Part shown: positions 42,781-52,500 of the stretch, piece after piece
Layout of the letters: each line of letters starts with the position of its first letter
Numbering within the stretch: the stretch's first letter is position 1
Assembly: GCA_016169945.1 (NCBI GenBank)
Contig: JADLSH010000369.1
Coordinates: 2,976,001 to 3,040,000 of the forward strand
Direction: 5' to 3'
Origin: Trachythela sp. YZ-2020
Taxonomy: Eukaryota > Cnidaria > Anthozoa > Malacalcyonacea > Clavulariidae
DNA: 64,000 nt
Notes under the pieces: model-generated
Seen by the model: the letters and a program-made list of their open reading frames with translations, nothing else
Database searches by the model: none
What the model was told of the DNA's origin: nothing
Translations under genes and position numbers: made by a program

Positions 42781-43669
42781 AAACAACCAATTCGTTGTGC
42801 TCTAATCTAAACTCTACTTTTTGTTGACCAGGAAGGAGAACAGTGGAGTTTACTGATATTTTTTTATACTTATTATTTATAAGTTTTATTAACATACTAC
42901 TTTCCACTATCACCAAATTTGTAATTTCACACTCCATTTTTAAAGGTTGTAAAACTACTACATAATACTTTTTATCAATAACATCTTCAACCGCGACACT
43001 GTAAACTTTTTTCTTTCTAATGCCACAAGCCAATATTGTGTATCCACCGTCCGGTACTTTTTTAAAATTAGTTATAAAACCTCCGATCGTATGTTTTATA
43101 AGTTGTTTTTTAAAGATCTCTTGTTTTTTATTTTTTAACATCTGTTTTTTAAGTTTAAGTACCTCCATTTTACGAGAGAGCAACTCTTCCTTTTGTTGTA
43201 ACTTTCTCTCTCGAACCTCTTGTCGTTGCTTATCACCTTTTGTTACCGCAGAGGGGGGATAACTATGATAGTTTTTACACATTACACTCACTTTATCATC
43301 ATTATCTTCTTTGTAAACAACTATGTTACCAAGTCTAATCCAAATAATATTATCTGTTTTAGGGATAGAAGGTGTTATAAATTTAAGACCTTTTGGACTA
43401 ACTTTACACCACCAGTCTTGGTCCTTTTGAAAAACAACACAGGTCATTTGTTTTTTGTTTTTGTTACCAACTTTTGGACATTTTAAACCATTAAGTCTTA
43501 CAAGACTTCCTTTTTGTATTTTATCTTTTTGGTCTAAAAGAAACCAACCACCATTGTACTTATTACCATCCATACATGTTATAATAATGTTATCTAAGCC
43601 ATACTTTCGTTCTATGGTATAGTTTTGTATTGTAAGTATTGTTCCGACGGGTAAATCTATTAATGACAT
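42779..43669 (-). CDS. Hypothetical protein with central coiled coil
   Basis: The frame opens at 43723, but I prefer the Met at 43669 (MSLIDLPVGTIL), which skips a Thr/Asn-rich leader overlapping a repeat-like AACTTGGAAA region. About 1-125 are beta-rich with TILTIQNYTIERKYG, loosely like an OB fold. About 145-190 are a Lys/Glu/Gln coiled coil (KLQQKEELLSRKMEVLKLKK). The rest is beta-rich again. No catalytic motif. Lies between the minor capsid and integrase genes. A DNA-binding role is conjecture. Confidence 0.55.
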   Translation of the reverse strand: MSLIDLPVGTILTIQNYTIERKYGLDNIIITCMDGNKYNGGWFLLDQKDKIQKGSLVRLNGLKCPKVGNKNKKQMTCVVFQKDQDWWCKVSPKGLKFITPSIPKTDNIIWIRLGNIVVYKEDNDDKVSVMCKNYHSYPPSAVTKGDKQRQEVRERKLQQKEELLSRKMEVLKLKKQMLKNKKQEIFKKQLIKHTIGGFITNFKKVPDGGYTILACGIRKKKVYSVAVEDVIDKKYYVVVLQPLKMECEITNLVIVESSMLIKLINNKYKKISVNSTVLLPGQQKVEFRLEHNELVV

Positions 43670-43774
43670 ATCACATCTATTAGTAGTATAAACTTGGAAA
43701 AATAGCGATTTCCAAGTTTTCATTTTTTTGCGTTTTAGTTTTTATAATTTTTTGGGGGTATGGGTTTATTTTTA

Positions 43775-44410
43775 TTAAACAAACTCTAATTCTAACATTG
43801 CGCTCATACCAACAGGAAATTTTATATTTGATGTTAATTTGAATGACACAGAATTAAATTTTTGAATAATTGGTGTCCACGAATTAATGTTGTTGTAAAA
43901 TGAAGAAGTATCTAGTAAATGTTCAGTTATCGGAATTGGTAACGAAGCAATAACCTCGCTTTGACTTCCTTTGGTGTCAAAATTTTGGAAAGTATTTACA
44001 ACATTACATTCGATGTTAATATATTTTAAACCATGGTTAACATCTACTTTTTTTGTACTGTGTTTCCAAACACCAGCCGTTAGTACAGTACTTGCGTCAA
44101 AACCCAACATTGGTCCAATTTTATTCAGGGTCAAATCATTTTTTGGTTTTATGGAACATGTAGAATTTTTATAATTTGAGATAAGTTCTATCTCTTCATT
44201 TTTAAAAGTTTCTTGAATATTATCAAAGGTCCAATATCCTTTTTCGAGTACAACTCTTTTGGTTCCATGTAAAATCTCATAACGATCAATATTATTAAAC
44301 TCCCAAAATATTGTTGCTGATCTAATATAAACTTTTGACTTATTTTCTTGAAAAATAGCCAAGTCCACAGTCGTCTCATTATTTTCTACATAAACATTTA
44401 GTTTCGACAT
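43775..44410 (-). CDS. Minor capsid (penton-like, single jelly-roll) candidate
   Basis: The start at 44410 (MSKLNVYVENN) is preferred over 44437, since the latter would overlap the divergent gene at 44426. 211 aa, almost wholly beta-strand, with the pattern seen in Polinton penton proteins: a GYWTFDNIQETF segment, KIGPMLGFD, and a closing FKLTSNIKFPVG then MLELEF strand. It would form the five-fold vertices with the major capsid protein. Only 15 bp separate its start from that of the plus-strand gene at 44426. Assigned by pattern and context, not alignment. Confidence 0.75.
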   Translation of the reverse strand: MSKLNVYVENNETTVDLAIFQENKSKVYIRSATIFWEFNNIDRYEILHGTKRVVLEKGYWTFDNIQETFKNEEIELISNYKNSTCSIKPKNDLTLNKIGPMLGFDASTVLTAGVWKHSTKKVDVNHGLKYINIECNVVNTFQNFDTKGSQSEVIASLPIPITEHLLDTSSFYNNINSWTPIIQKFNSVSFKLTSNIKFPVGMSAMLELEFV

Positions 44411-44425
44411 TTTATTTATAATAAA

Positions 44426-45766
44426 ATGCCAACTCAAGAAGAGTTTAAAAAATTATATCCTAATGCCGATATTAGTAAATTTATGTTTCAACCTGTGAAA
44501 AATTACAAGGGAAAAACACTTTTTGTTCGCACAAGTTTTGTGCATAATGAAAGAGCTTACGATATAAAAGCTAGTAGTTTTCCATTTGGTTGGGCTTTAG
44601 ATTGGCAACCCAGAATTTGGAACACAAAAGGTGTTGTGCAAAACTTTGAAAAAAATGAAGATTTTACAAACCCAAAAGATATGAAAATGTTTGTAAATAA
44701 AACAAGAAGTTTTGACCCCACCTTTCCTGATTTGGTAATTACAAGTAACTTAGATTCATTTAATAACCCTGCAGAAAATCCATATTTGGCTGCATGTATG
44801 GCTGCTTACATATCAACATATGTTTGCGGAATTAGCACACAACATTTTGACACAGATAATCCTATTGTCTCCTCGTTGGCGAGATATCATTTGTATTACC
44901 ATATGCGAAGATTTCTTAGAGATCCTGGAAAAATGAATAGATATTTAAATCAAAGTATAAAAAACTTAGTGTCACAAAATATCCCTGTTATGTACGAATG
45001 GACTAAAGAATTTCATCAAGGACAAGAACAAATAGGAACTTGGCTTGGAAAACAATCTGCTGGAAGTGTAAGAAATTGGAAACCTGTGATTGGTAAATTT
45101 GGACAATCTGGAATTAAATATGAAAGACGCAGTGACAGAACTATAAAAAGTTTAGATGATTATAAATTATTCATTGCGAAAGATTCAACAGGATTAACGC
45201 AAACAGGTCAACTGTTATTCCAACAAAGTGTAGAGTCTTATGTATATTGCGTACTTGGTGCGCAAGCAAGTACAAGATGGACAATTGTTGGAAAAGGTGC
45301 GAAGTCTTTACAAACGCAAGAAGTTTTTAAAAAATTAGTTAGGGACACAATTACGCAAGATGACCAAACAGTAATAATATCTAATATGCGAAAAGCTATA
45401 CAAGATACAAATGTAGTTTTAAACTTTGCAATTAGTCCTGGTGTAATTCTCATTCCAAGCGATATGATAATTTTAAAACAAAAAGTCGCGGGTTATAATA
45501 ACATCTTAAAAATTGCAGGATTAGGTATGACATTTGGTCATAACGAACATATTAATTACGAAAATCCCATTAGTGCGCCTGTTAGTTCAACTCCTGTCGC
45601 AACTGTGCGCACTCCTGCAACAACTGTGCGCACTCCTGCAACAACTGTGCGCACTCCTGTCGCAAATGTTGAACAAGTTAGTAAACCAAAGTCAACTGTA
45701 GAGTTACAAGCATTATTTGTGATTACATTACTTGCAACTTACGCTCAAAAATTTATATTCTTATAA
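44426..45766 (+). CDS. Hypothetical late protein, 446 aa
   Basis: N-terminal 370 residues form an aromatic-rich globular region (SFPFGWALDWQPRIWNTKG, YHLYYHMRRFLRD) without a known motif. About 392-415 are a 7-residue repeat (TVRTPAT, encoded by 21-bp tandem DNA repeats at about 45597-45665). The C-terminus is a hydrophobic helix (ALFVITLLATYAQKFIFL), suggesting tail anchoring. The gene shares a 15-bp divergent leader with the penton candidate and is followed at once by a small membrane protein gene, a context consistent with a virion component. I do not recognise a family. Confidence 0.65.
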   Translation: MPTQEEFKKLYPNADISKFMFQPVKNYKGKTLFVRTSFVHNERAYDIKASSFPFGWALDWQPRIWNTKGVVQNFEKNEDFTNPKDMKMFVNKTRSFDPTFPDLVITSNLDSFNNPAENPYLAACMAAYISTYVCGISTQHFDTDNPIVSSLARYHLYYHMRRFLRDPGKMNRYLNQSIKNLVSQNIPVMYEWTKEFHQGQEQIGTWLGKQSAGSVRNWKPVIGKFGQSGIKYERRSDRTIKSLDDYKLFIAKDSTGLTQTGQLLFQQSVESYVYCVLGAQASTRWTIVGKGAKSLQTQEVFKKLVRDTITQDDQTVIISNMRKAIQDTNVVLNFAISPGVILIPSDMIILKQKVAGYNNILKIAGLGMTFGHNEHINYENPISAPVSSTPVATVRTPATTVRTPATTVRTPVANVEQVSKPKSTVELQALFVITLLATYAQKFIFL

Positions 45767-45770
45767 TAAA

Positions 45771-46109
45771 ATGGCTGATAATGAAAATGTACCAGAACCC
45801 GTTGTAGAACCAGAAAAAAGAATAACAGATCCTGTTGTAGAAACAGACGCAGAGAAAAAAGCTGCTTGTGAAAAACTAGCAGATCTTTCAAAAGCCGCGA
45901 AAGCTAAAAAAGCTGTTGTAAAGAAAAGAAAACTTGAGTCACCACCGTCAAAAGAAGATGGAAGCAAAATAAATTATTTGTTTTTGCTTGAGGTTTTTGG
46001 TGTTATTTTTGGTTTGGGATGTCTGTGGAGATATTGTTCAAATAAATCACTTGAGGAAAAACCCACACCACCAGAAGTTAAACAACCAAATCTTGTAAAC
46101 TTGGACTAA
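45771..46109 (+). CDS. Small single-pass membrane protein, 112 aa
   Basis: The start chosen is MADNENVPEP at 45771, 4 bp after the upstream stop, not the ATG inside the upstream gene. Acidic N-terminus, then a Lys/Ala-rich stretch (KAAKAKKAVVKKRKLE) that could bind DNA or lipid, then one hydrophobic segment (YLFLLEVFGVIFGLGCLW) and a short Pro-rich tail. Small membrane proteins of this kind are common in Polintons. Precise function unknown. Confidence 0.6.
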   Translation: MADNENVPEPVVEPEKRITDPVVETDAEKKAACEKLADLSKAAKAKKAVVKKRKLESPPSKEDGSKINYLFLLEVFGVIFGLGCLWRYCSNKSLEEKPTPPEVKQPNLVNLD

Positions 46110-46118
46110 TTAATAATA

Positions 46119-46144
46119 TTTTCAAACTTTTTTAAGTTTGAAAA
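46119..46144. terminator. Convergent-junction hairpin 4
   Basis: 11-bp perfect stem (TTTTCAAACTT with AAGTTTGAAAA), 4-nt loop, between the convergent stops at 46109 and 46160. Confidence 0.75.
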
Positions 46145-46159
46145 AATATTTTTTACAGT

Positions 46160-47308
46160 TTAAAATTCAATAGCTTGAAGCTGCTTTCCAACAACATTTA
46201 TAACACCATCCGATACGATGTAAATATAGCATGTCAAATCTTTTGTTGTGACTCTCTTCTTAATTTCTAAAAGTACTCCATCTTGGGTATTTAAAATCTT
46301 TCTTCCAATTCCAGCAGCATTTTTGTCACCCACAGTTCGCATGTCAATTACAAGTGAAAACTTGTTGTTTGTGTAAAAATCTTTTAATGACAATGTGTCT
46401 GTTGTATAATCTAGGAAAAACCCTTCCGCAGACTTGTACAGATCGTGTTCGTTCAAACCTTGGGAATACAATGAATTTGGAACTCCTTCAATTGCAACTT
46501 TAACATTTTTTATATTTGGGAATACAAAATGTTCTGAGTCCTCTGTGTCATCCTTAAACAGGAGGACAATGGCTTTCATTGATTTTCTTGGTATATTTAT
46601 ATTCAAATTTACCAAAGTTGTATCCTTTGCCCAGGTCTCTTTTTTCATTAAAACTACTTGTTCGTAAATTACAGATCTTCCTGCGTTGTAAGAATCTAGA
46701 GATTGGTTGTACATCTCCGCAGATTCAATTGTATCATATTCGAGATGTAAATCTTCTAATGTGTAACCAGCGACAGCCTGACCAGATTGTGCCTTCATAA
46801 TTTCTGAGGCAGGTGGGAATGTAATTTTGTACCGGAAGTTTGTCTTCATTCCGTATGGAGCATATAGCCCTTGATTTTCCAAAATCTTTCCCAATGGAAT
46901 ATGAACTTTTGTTTGAAAAAGCTCACCAAAGTACTTATCCGCAACTACAGCTTTGTCTCCAGAGTCGTCACCGCTCATTATTTTACGAGTGTTTTCGTTA
47001 GCCAATCCATGGCTAATCATACAACTCCTTTTTTCTTCAGTTTTCCAAAGGTCTTTGTAAACCTCATAAGTGGACTCTCCAATGTTATCATACACAACCT
47101 GCCCATCTACAGTTATTTCTAAACTTTTTTGTAGAAGGGCTGCGAGGTTGTTCAAAAACCAAGATTTGTTATTCTTGCTTTTGAAAGATCCAACGATGTA
47201 AACAGAGTGTGGAACCAAACACATATTTTCATATAACTTGGGAATGTTTACATATAGAGCTTGGCTCTCACCAATTACAGTTGGTGTTAGTGTAAATACA
47301 TTTTTCAT
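46160..47308 (-). CDS. Major capsid protein candidate (double jelly-roll)
   Basis: 382 aa, beta-rich and free of membrane segments. Segments in the order typical of Polinton major capsid proteins: an N-terminal ESQALYVNIPKLYENM, a central VHIPLGKILENQGLYAPYG (the conserved glycine/proline-rich loop), NFRYKITFPPASE, EDLHLEYDTIESAEMYN, and a second barrel with NINIPRKSMKAIVLLFKD and NVKVAIEGVPNSLYSQGL. It would form hexon-like trimers in an icosahedral shell. The gene stands alone on the minus strand, divergent from two small membrane-protein genes. Family assignment rests on pattern and context; structure prediction would settle it. Confidence 0.85.
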   Translation of the reverse strand: MKNVFTLTPTVIGESQALYVNIPKLYENMCLVPHSVYIVGSFKSKNNKSWFLNNLAALLQKSLEITVDGQVVYDNIGESTYEVYKDLWKTEEKRSCMISHGLANENTRKIMSGDDSGDKAVVADKYFGELFQTKVHIPLGKILENQGLYAPYGMKTNFRYKITFPPASEIMKAQSGQAVAGYTLEDLHLEYDTIESAEMYNQSLDSYNAGRSVIYEQVVLMKKETWAKDTTLVNLNINIPRKSMKAIVLLFKDDTEDSEHFVFPNIKNVKVAIEGVPNSLYSQGLNEHDLYKSAEGFFLDYTTDTLSLKDFYTNNKFSLVIDMRTVGDKNAAGIGRKILNTQDGVLLEIKKRVTTKDLTCYIYIVSDGVINVVGKQLQAIEF

Positions 47309-47396
47309 TTTGGACCACGAAGTTGTGAGTAAGTGATCTTTTCATATCCTGGTAAAAGTTCTTTAACACTATTCATTTATTATACAGTAGTAATAA

Positions 47397-47627
47397 ATGG
47401 CAGGAGTATTTAAAGATTTACCAAAAGAGTTATATGACTCACTATTAATTGTGTTAGGGGCTGTCGCAGTCTCGTTCGCAAGTAAAAAATTAATGAAGGA
47501 CTCTCTTGGAGTTCCCGGTACAATGGAAGGTCTGTTGAAACTGGCGGCAGCGTTCGGTATCAGTACAAGCGTTATTAAGGTATTGCAAACAAAGAAGATG
47601 CTACCAGAAAACCCCTTCAAGGAATAG
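47397..47627 (+). CDS. Small membrane protein, 76 aa
   Basis: Begins MAGVFKDLPKELYDSLL, with a hydrophobic segment (LLIVLGAVAVSFASK) and a second Gly/Ala-rich amphipathic segment (LLKLAAAFGISTSVIKVL). Very small proteins with this layout recur in Polintons and related virus-like elements and are thought to be virion components. 24 bp precede the next gene. Start follows the GTAATAAATGG leader. Confidence 0.6.
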   Translation: MAGVFKDLPKELYDSLLIVLGAVAVSFASKKLMKDSLGVPGTMEGLLKLAAAFGISTSVIKVLQTKKMLPENPFKE

Positions 47628-47651
47628 AATGCGAAGCAGCCTAAATAAAAA

Positions 47652-48062
47652 ATGGCCACAACAATTGCTTTGTCTGGAATATTTAATGCGGTTGCATTTA
47701 CAGGAGCTGGATATTTGTTTAGACTTTTAGACAAAAAAGGTTATCAAACAGAAATTAAAAGACACAACCTTGCAATGGAGAAATTAACAGCATCAAAAAA
47801 CAAATGGTACGAAAACCAATATAAGAAAAAAGATGAAATATCTCAAAAAAGAAGAGAGTTAATGGATGCTAATAGTGATCTCGCAAGTGTTAATAAGTCT
47901 TTGGACGAACTTTACAAAGTTGAGCACGAAGGAAAAGTTTTTAAAAAGGAACCAATATTGGAAGATTATTATCAAGAGTCGAAAGAGATGGACGAGTATA
48001 AACATGTCGCAGTTGGGTTAGCTGGACTTGGAATTGGAACTGTTTTAAGGTTTGTTTTGTAA
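47652..48062 (+). CDS. Small protein with terminal membrane helices and central coiled coil
   Basis: 136 aa. N-terminal hydrophobic helix (ALSGIFNAVAFTGAGYLF), a long charged helical middle with coiled-coil potential (EKLTASKNKWYENQYKKKDE), and a C-terminal hydrophobic Gly-rich helix (VAVGLAGLGIGTVLRFVL). A hairpin-like membrane protein, in tandem with the 76-aa membrane protein gene. A virion-membrane or membrane-remodelling role is an inference. Confidence 0.6.
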   Translation: MATTIALSGIFNAVAFTGAGYLFRLLDKKGYQTEIKRHNLAMEKLTASKNKWYENQYKKKDEISQKRRELMDANSDLASVNKSLDELYKVEHEGKVFKKEPILEDYYQESKEMDEYKHVAVGLAGLGIGTVLRFVL

Positions 48063-48075
48063 GTGAGTTTAAAAA

Positions 48076-48102
48076 ATTTTATTTCCTTTTGGGAAATAAA
48101 AT
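48076..48102. terminator. Convergent-junction hairpin 5 (BRO repeat copy A)
   Basis: 11-bp stem (ATTTTATTTCC with GGAAATAAAAT), 5-nt loop, between the convergent stops at 48062 and 48114. Same sequence family as hairpins at 48501-48523 and 49385-49413. Confidence 0.75.
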
Positions 48103-48113
48103 CTAGGTTTTTC

Positions 48114-48500
48114 TCATTTTCCAAACCAATTCCCAAACCCTTCCCAAAAATTTCCCAAAATTATATGCATGTCTAAAATCATTAATTCTAACGTTTTACA
48201 TATTTTAAAAGAATCTATTACTTCGAACTGCAAACACTCTCTCCTCAATCTTTTTACTATGTCTTGTCTTGGACTATCAACCATAAGACCTAAAAAACCT
48301 AATGCATTAATAAAAATACGGTTGGAGCAGGGAAAATTGCACTTGTCCATATTTTTAATATCTTTAAAAGCCGATATGTTTGGTTCATATCCAAGACTTT
48401 TTGCTGCGTCTGCCCCGGAAAATAAAAACTCATCCTTTGGTAGCGTTAACATTATAAAAGTAACATCTAATTCCTTATTATACACTGTTATACAATCCAT
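48114..48500 (-). CDS. BRO-N-like protein, short form
   Basis: I take the Met at 48500 (MDCITVYNKELDV), because upstream codons cross a hairpin. 128 aa: FSGADAAKSLGYEP and NRIFINALGFLGLMV, then RLRRECLQF, fit a compact BRO-N (baculovirus repeated ORF N-terminal) domain, a DNA-binding module common in phage antirepressors and large DNA viruses. The last 16 or so codons (ILGNFWEGFGNWFGK) read through a fragment of the terminal inverted repeat, so the natural C-terminus may have been replaced. In tandem with a second BRO-N gene. Confidence 0.65.
   Translation of the reverse strand: MDCITVYNKELDVTFIMLTLPKDEFLFSGADAAKSLGYEPNISAFKDIKNMDKCNFPCSNRIFINALGFLGLMVDSPRQDIVKRLRRECLQFEVIDSFKICKTLELMILDMHIILGNFWEGFGNWFGK
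48115..48162 (+). repeat. Internal inverted-repeat fragment
   Basis: CCAAACCAATTCCCAAACCC matches the terminal inverted repeat near 35105-35128 in the same orientation. It forms the 3' end of the short BRO-N frame. A further TIR-like block, GCAGCGGGCACCT, lies at 48539-48551. Confidence 0.8.
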
Positions 48501-48523
48501 TTTATTTCCTTTTGGGAAATAAA
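48501..48523. terminator. Hairpin between the BRO-N genes (copy B)
   Basis: 9-bp perfect stem (TTTATTTCC with GGAAATAAA), 5-nt loop, extended by G-T pairs. It lies between two tandem minus-strand genes rather than at a convergent junction, immediately upstream of the preferred start at 48500. Confidence 0.65.
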
Positions 48524-48567
48524 GTTTGTCACCCCCCGCAGCGGGCACCTCTTACACCCGACTCATT

Positions 48568-49353
48568 TTATGTGTACTGTTTAAAAACATCTTTTAAACA
48601 ATTCTCATTTTTTTGTAACTTTTTATTCTCTTTTTCAAGGTCTTCAATCTTAATCTTTAAATTCTCATTTTCAATAACTAAATCTTCATTTTCAATAACT
48701 AAATTCTCATTTTCAATAATTTTAATAACCAACTCATCTTCCATATCTTTAATTTCACTAAGTTTTTGTTTATCATTTTCTCTTCGTGTATCCCCTGCTC
48801 GTAAACCTTTTTCTATATGTCTTGGGTCCTTAAGTAAATTACGCTTTTCATCAAGAGCATAAGATAAAAGCTTTTTCTCATTCATTTCACACTTACATTT
48901 AAACCAACACTTGCATGGATTTTCATCTCTAGTTGTTTCTACAAGTTCATTAGGTAAAACTTCATTTAAGGATTCAGTCGGTGTGTAAGTTAAAGATAAA
49001 ATTCTTTCTGGCCTTTTAAGTTCTTTTACCAAGATGTCTAAAACCCAATCTTGAAAATCTTCTAACAATGGGTGATTTAATCTAATAGCATACTCAAACA
49101 AACCTTTTTCACTTATAAAAAGCTTGTCATTAACCCGTTGAACTCTAGGGTGACCGCTACGGTCACCCAAGAATTCATGATATCTTTTTAAATATTTTTC
49201 ACGAACATGACTTAATATCGATCTTTGTGGTTGTGTTTCTGAACCAAACTTTCCAACATCCGCAGCTGCAAACCAAAACTTATTTTCATGTTTTACAACC
49301 TCCATGTTGTTTAAAATCTCATTAAATATAGGTGGGCACTTTACTATTTCCAT
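48568..49353 (-). CDS. BRO-N protein with Cys-cluster and coiled coil, 261 aa
   Basis: Residues about 10-115 are a BRO-N domain: ENKFWFAAADVGKFG, then NDKLFISEKGLFEYAIR and HPLLEDFQDWVLDILV, the signature end. About 146-156 hold CKCWFKCKC, a possible zinc knuckle. About 205-255 are a coiled coil of 7-residue repeats (VIENEDL type), probably for oligomerisation. BRO proteins of insect and large DNA viruses bind DNA and are thought to modulate host or viral transcription. A shorter relative lies directly downstream. Confidence 0.85.
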   Translation of the reverse strand: MEIVKCPPIFNEILNNMEVVKHENKFWFAAADVGKFGSETQPQRSILSHVREKYLKRYHEFLGDRSGHPRVQRVNDKLFISEKGLFEYAIRLNHPLLEDFQDWVLDILVKELKRPERILSLTYTPTESLNEVLPNELVETTRDENPCKCWFKCKCEMNEKKLLSYALDEKRNLLKDPRHIEKGLRAGDTRRENDKQKLSEIKDMEDELVIKIIENENLVIENEDLVIENENLKIKIEDLEKENKKLQKNENCLKDVFKQYT

Positions 49354-49384
49354 TCTTTAGTTTTTCTTAAAAATATTTTTTGTC

Positions 49385-49413
49385 AATTTTATTTCTTTTT
49401 GGGAAATAAAATT
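49385..49413. repeat. Hairpin upstream of the BRO-N pair (copy C)
   Basis: 11-bp stem (AATTTTATTTC with GAAATAAAATT), with an inner T-G pair. It lies in the divergent region between the BRO-N gene (start 49353) and the polymerase (start 49531), so it does not terminate a visible gene. Third copy of the element that flanks and separates the two BRO-N genes. Confidence 0.7.
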
Positions 49414-49530
49414 TGAGTGATTCAAAAAGAGAGATATAAAAGACAAAAAACAAGCCGCCGAAGTAACACAAGATGTCTAAAACCATATTTTTTTGGTTGG
49501 GTAGTTAACCCTTTATTTATATAGTAATAA

Positions 49531-52500
49531 ATGAGTGATTCAAGAGCCGCACAGGCAAAAAGATTTATTTCTAGACAAAAAGCAGCAGCTAGAAAACAAG
49601 AGACTGAGGCTAAAAAATGGATTAAAGCTAACCAAAAAAGATTGTTGAAAGAGACAAAAAAGTGGGAGCGAGAGGTCAGTACTCAAGAAAAGAAAAATAA
49701 GGACTCAAAATTATGGCATGGGGGAAGTAAAAAAAATAAGGCTAATAGATTAAAACTCGAAAGAAAATTAAACAAAGTTTTTAAAAAGTCTAAAGTTAAT
49801 ATAGACGCAAAAAAAATGTTAGATTTGTGGGAACAAGAGATTGAGGAGGAAGAAAAGAAAAGAGTTGAAAAGAAAAGAGTAAATAACTTCGAGTTAACTA
49901 AAATTAATGAAGTTGTAAACACGAAATTCACCACATATTTTGATGAATATAATGTTAAAATTTTTAATTTTGTGGATCCTGTAGATGTTTTTATTGCGGC
50001 GATAAACAGAACTATCGTTGAAAGAAATTTACTACCCGGCGATAAAATTAGGGTAATAATTAATCATTTAGAATGGACAAAACCAATGAGTACAAAACTT
50101 GTTTCAATTCCAAAAGAGGGAATTACACCAGGCTTTTTAAAAGATCTTATTGAGTTTGTGGAATATAAGAAAGTTCCTTTGGAAGAACTTATTATTTCCA
50201 TACAAAGTATTAAGATTCCAAGAGGTTTAAAAAGATTACGAGTCACAACAAACAATTTAAAGTTTAAAAAATCTGTAATTAAAATATTTAATGATGACAC
50301 AATTTGCTTCCAAAAAGCAGTTGTTACAGCTGTTGCAAATATTAACAAAAGTAAGTGGACAAAATCACAACTTAAAGATGGGTTTAACAAATCTAGAAAA
50401 CTTCAAGAAACAGAGGCATTAAAACTTATTGATGACACCGAGTTTGAAGTCACTGGATTTGGAACAACTTTTGAAGATATAAAACTTTTCGCAGACCATC
50501 TTAAAATTCAAATTACTGTTTTGGATGGTGATGTGTTTAATAAAATTAAATGGATAGCAGGCACCATAAATAAGGACGAGTCAAATTGTATTTACCTTTT
50601 ACACACAGATGGTCATTTCGATGTTATAACCAGCATGACAGGCTTTTTGGGAAAAGATTATTATTGCCACAGTTGTAAAAAGACTTTCGTGCATCGAGAT
50701 AAACATAAGTGCCCTCAAAAATGTAGACAATGTTTTAAGAAAGATAGCTTTTGTTATAAGAAAAATGAACAAAATATAACCTGTACAGATTGTGACAGAG
50801 TATTTTTTGGACAAGAATGTTTTGACGAGCATAAAAGAAATAGATCAAAATCAAAAGATAAAATTGAAACTGTGTGTGATCTTGAAAGAAAATGTTCCTC
50901 TTGTAAAAGACTTATTAAGCATAGTTTAGAATATCATGTTTGTGGTTACTCAGAATGTTCCAACTGCGAGGAGTATTGTGACCTTCAAAAACACGAGTGT
51001 TATATAATAAAAAAAGAAGTTAAGGGCGGGTGTTGCACACGAAGGTCACCTTGTGTGGACTCTAATTTAAACCCAAAAAAATGGTGTAAATGTTGTCAAA
51101 CATTCACAGAAAAATATATGTTTTATGATTTTGAGACAACACAAGCCTCAGGAACTCATATAGTTAATTACGCTCATCTTTGTGATTTCAATGGTGACGA
51201 GAAACATTTTTATAACATTGAGGATTTTTGTGAATATATTCGTAAACCTGAATTTAAAAAATATACATTCATAGCTCATAACGCAAAATCATTTGATGGT
51301 CAATTCATATTAAAAAATTTTATAAATCTTAATATATTACCTGATAAGGAGCCAATTATGAACGGTACAAAAATTATGTATATGGAAATTTACGAACTGA
51401 GATTTATAGACAGTATAAATTTCATACAGTCAGGGTTATCTAAATATCCAAAAACATTTGGATTAACAGAATTGAAAAAAGGCTATTTCCCTCATCTTTT
51501 CAACACTCCTGAAAACCAAAATTATATTGGTAAAATGCCTGATATTAAGTATTATGGGGACTCTATGATGACGGATGACAAAGAAAAGTTTGATATATGG
51601 TATAAGAAAAAAATTAATGAAAAATATGTTTTTAACTTCGCAAACGAAATAAGAGATTACTGTCGTTCAGATGTTGACATTCTTAGAAGGTCAATGATGA
51701 AATTTAGACAGGATTTTTTAAAAATAGCCAATATAGATCCCTTGCAATATGTGACAATTGCTGGTGTTTGTATGGCTTATTACAAGTGTAGTCATATGCC
51801 AGAAAATTTAATAGCTGTTTTTAGAGATTTAAAAAAATCTGAAAATTACAGCGAGTTAAGTATCAGATGGTTAAAATATCTTGAAAAAACTCAAAATATA
51901 AATATTCAACATGCATTAAATGGTGGTGAATATGAAATTAAAAATAACACAGAAGAGGATGAAATATGGAAGGAAGTGGAGAGAAGAGAAAAAGAAATGC
52001 TTGGTCTTGAAGAAGAAGACTGTGAAAATGAAATAGGGCCAACAGTTTTAAAAGTCGATGGATTTTGTAAAGAAAATAATACTGTGTATGAGTTTCAAGG
52101 TTGTTTTTGGCATGGTTGCCCAGATTGTCATAACCCTCATTTAGTCAATCCAAATAACCAATTAAGTATGGGCGAGTTGCAACAAAGAACTCAAAATAAA
52201 AATAAGAAAATTAGAGAAGCTGGTTATAATCTTGTGGAAATTTATGAATGTAAGTTAGCAAAAAATAAAAAGTTTAAAAAAATGAAGTGTGAATTTGAAA
52301 TTATAACTCCATTAAACCCAAGAGATGCCTTTTTTGGAGGAAGAACAAATGTCACCAAACTTAAATATGATTTTAAAGAAAATGAGTATGGTAGATATGC
52401 CGATATTATTAGTCTGTATCCTTGTGTTCAGTTTTTTTGTAAATATCCTGTAGGTCATCCTGTCAAGATATTTAATCCAACTGAATTTGACCCTAATTGG

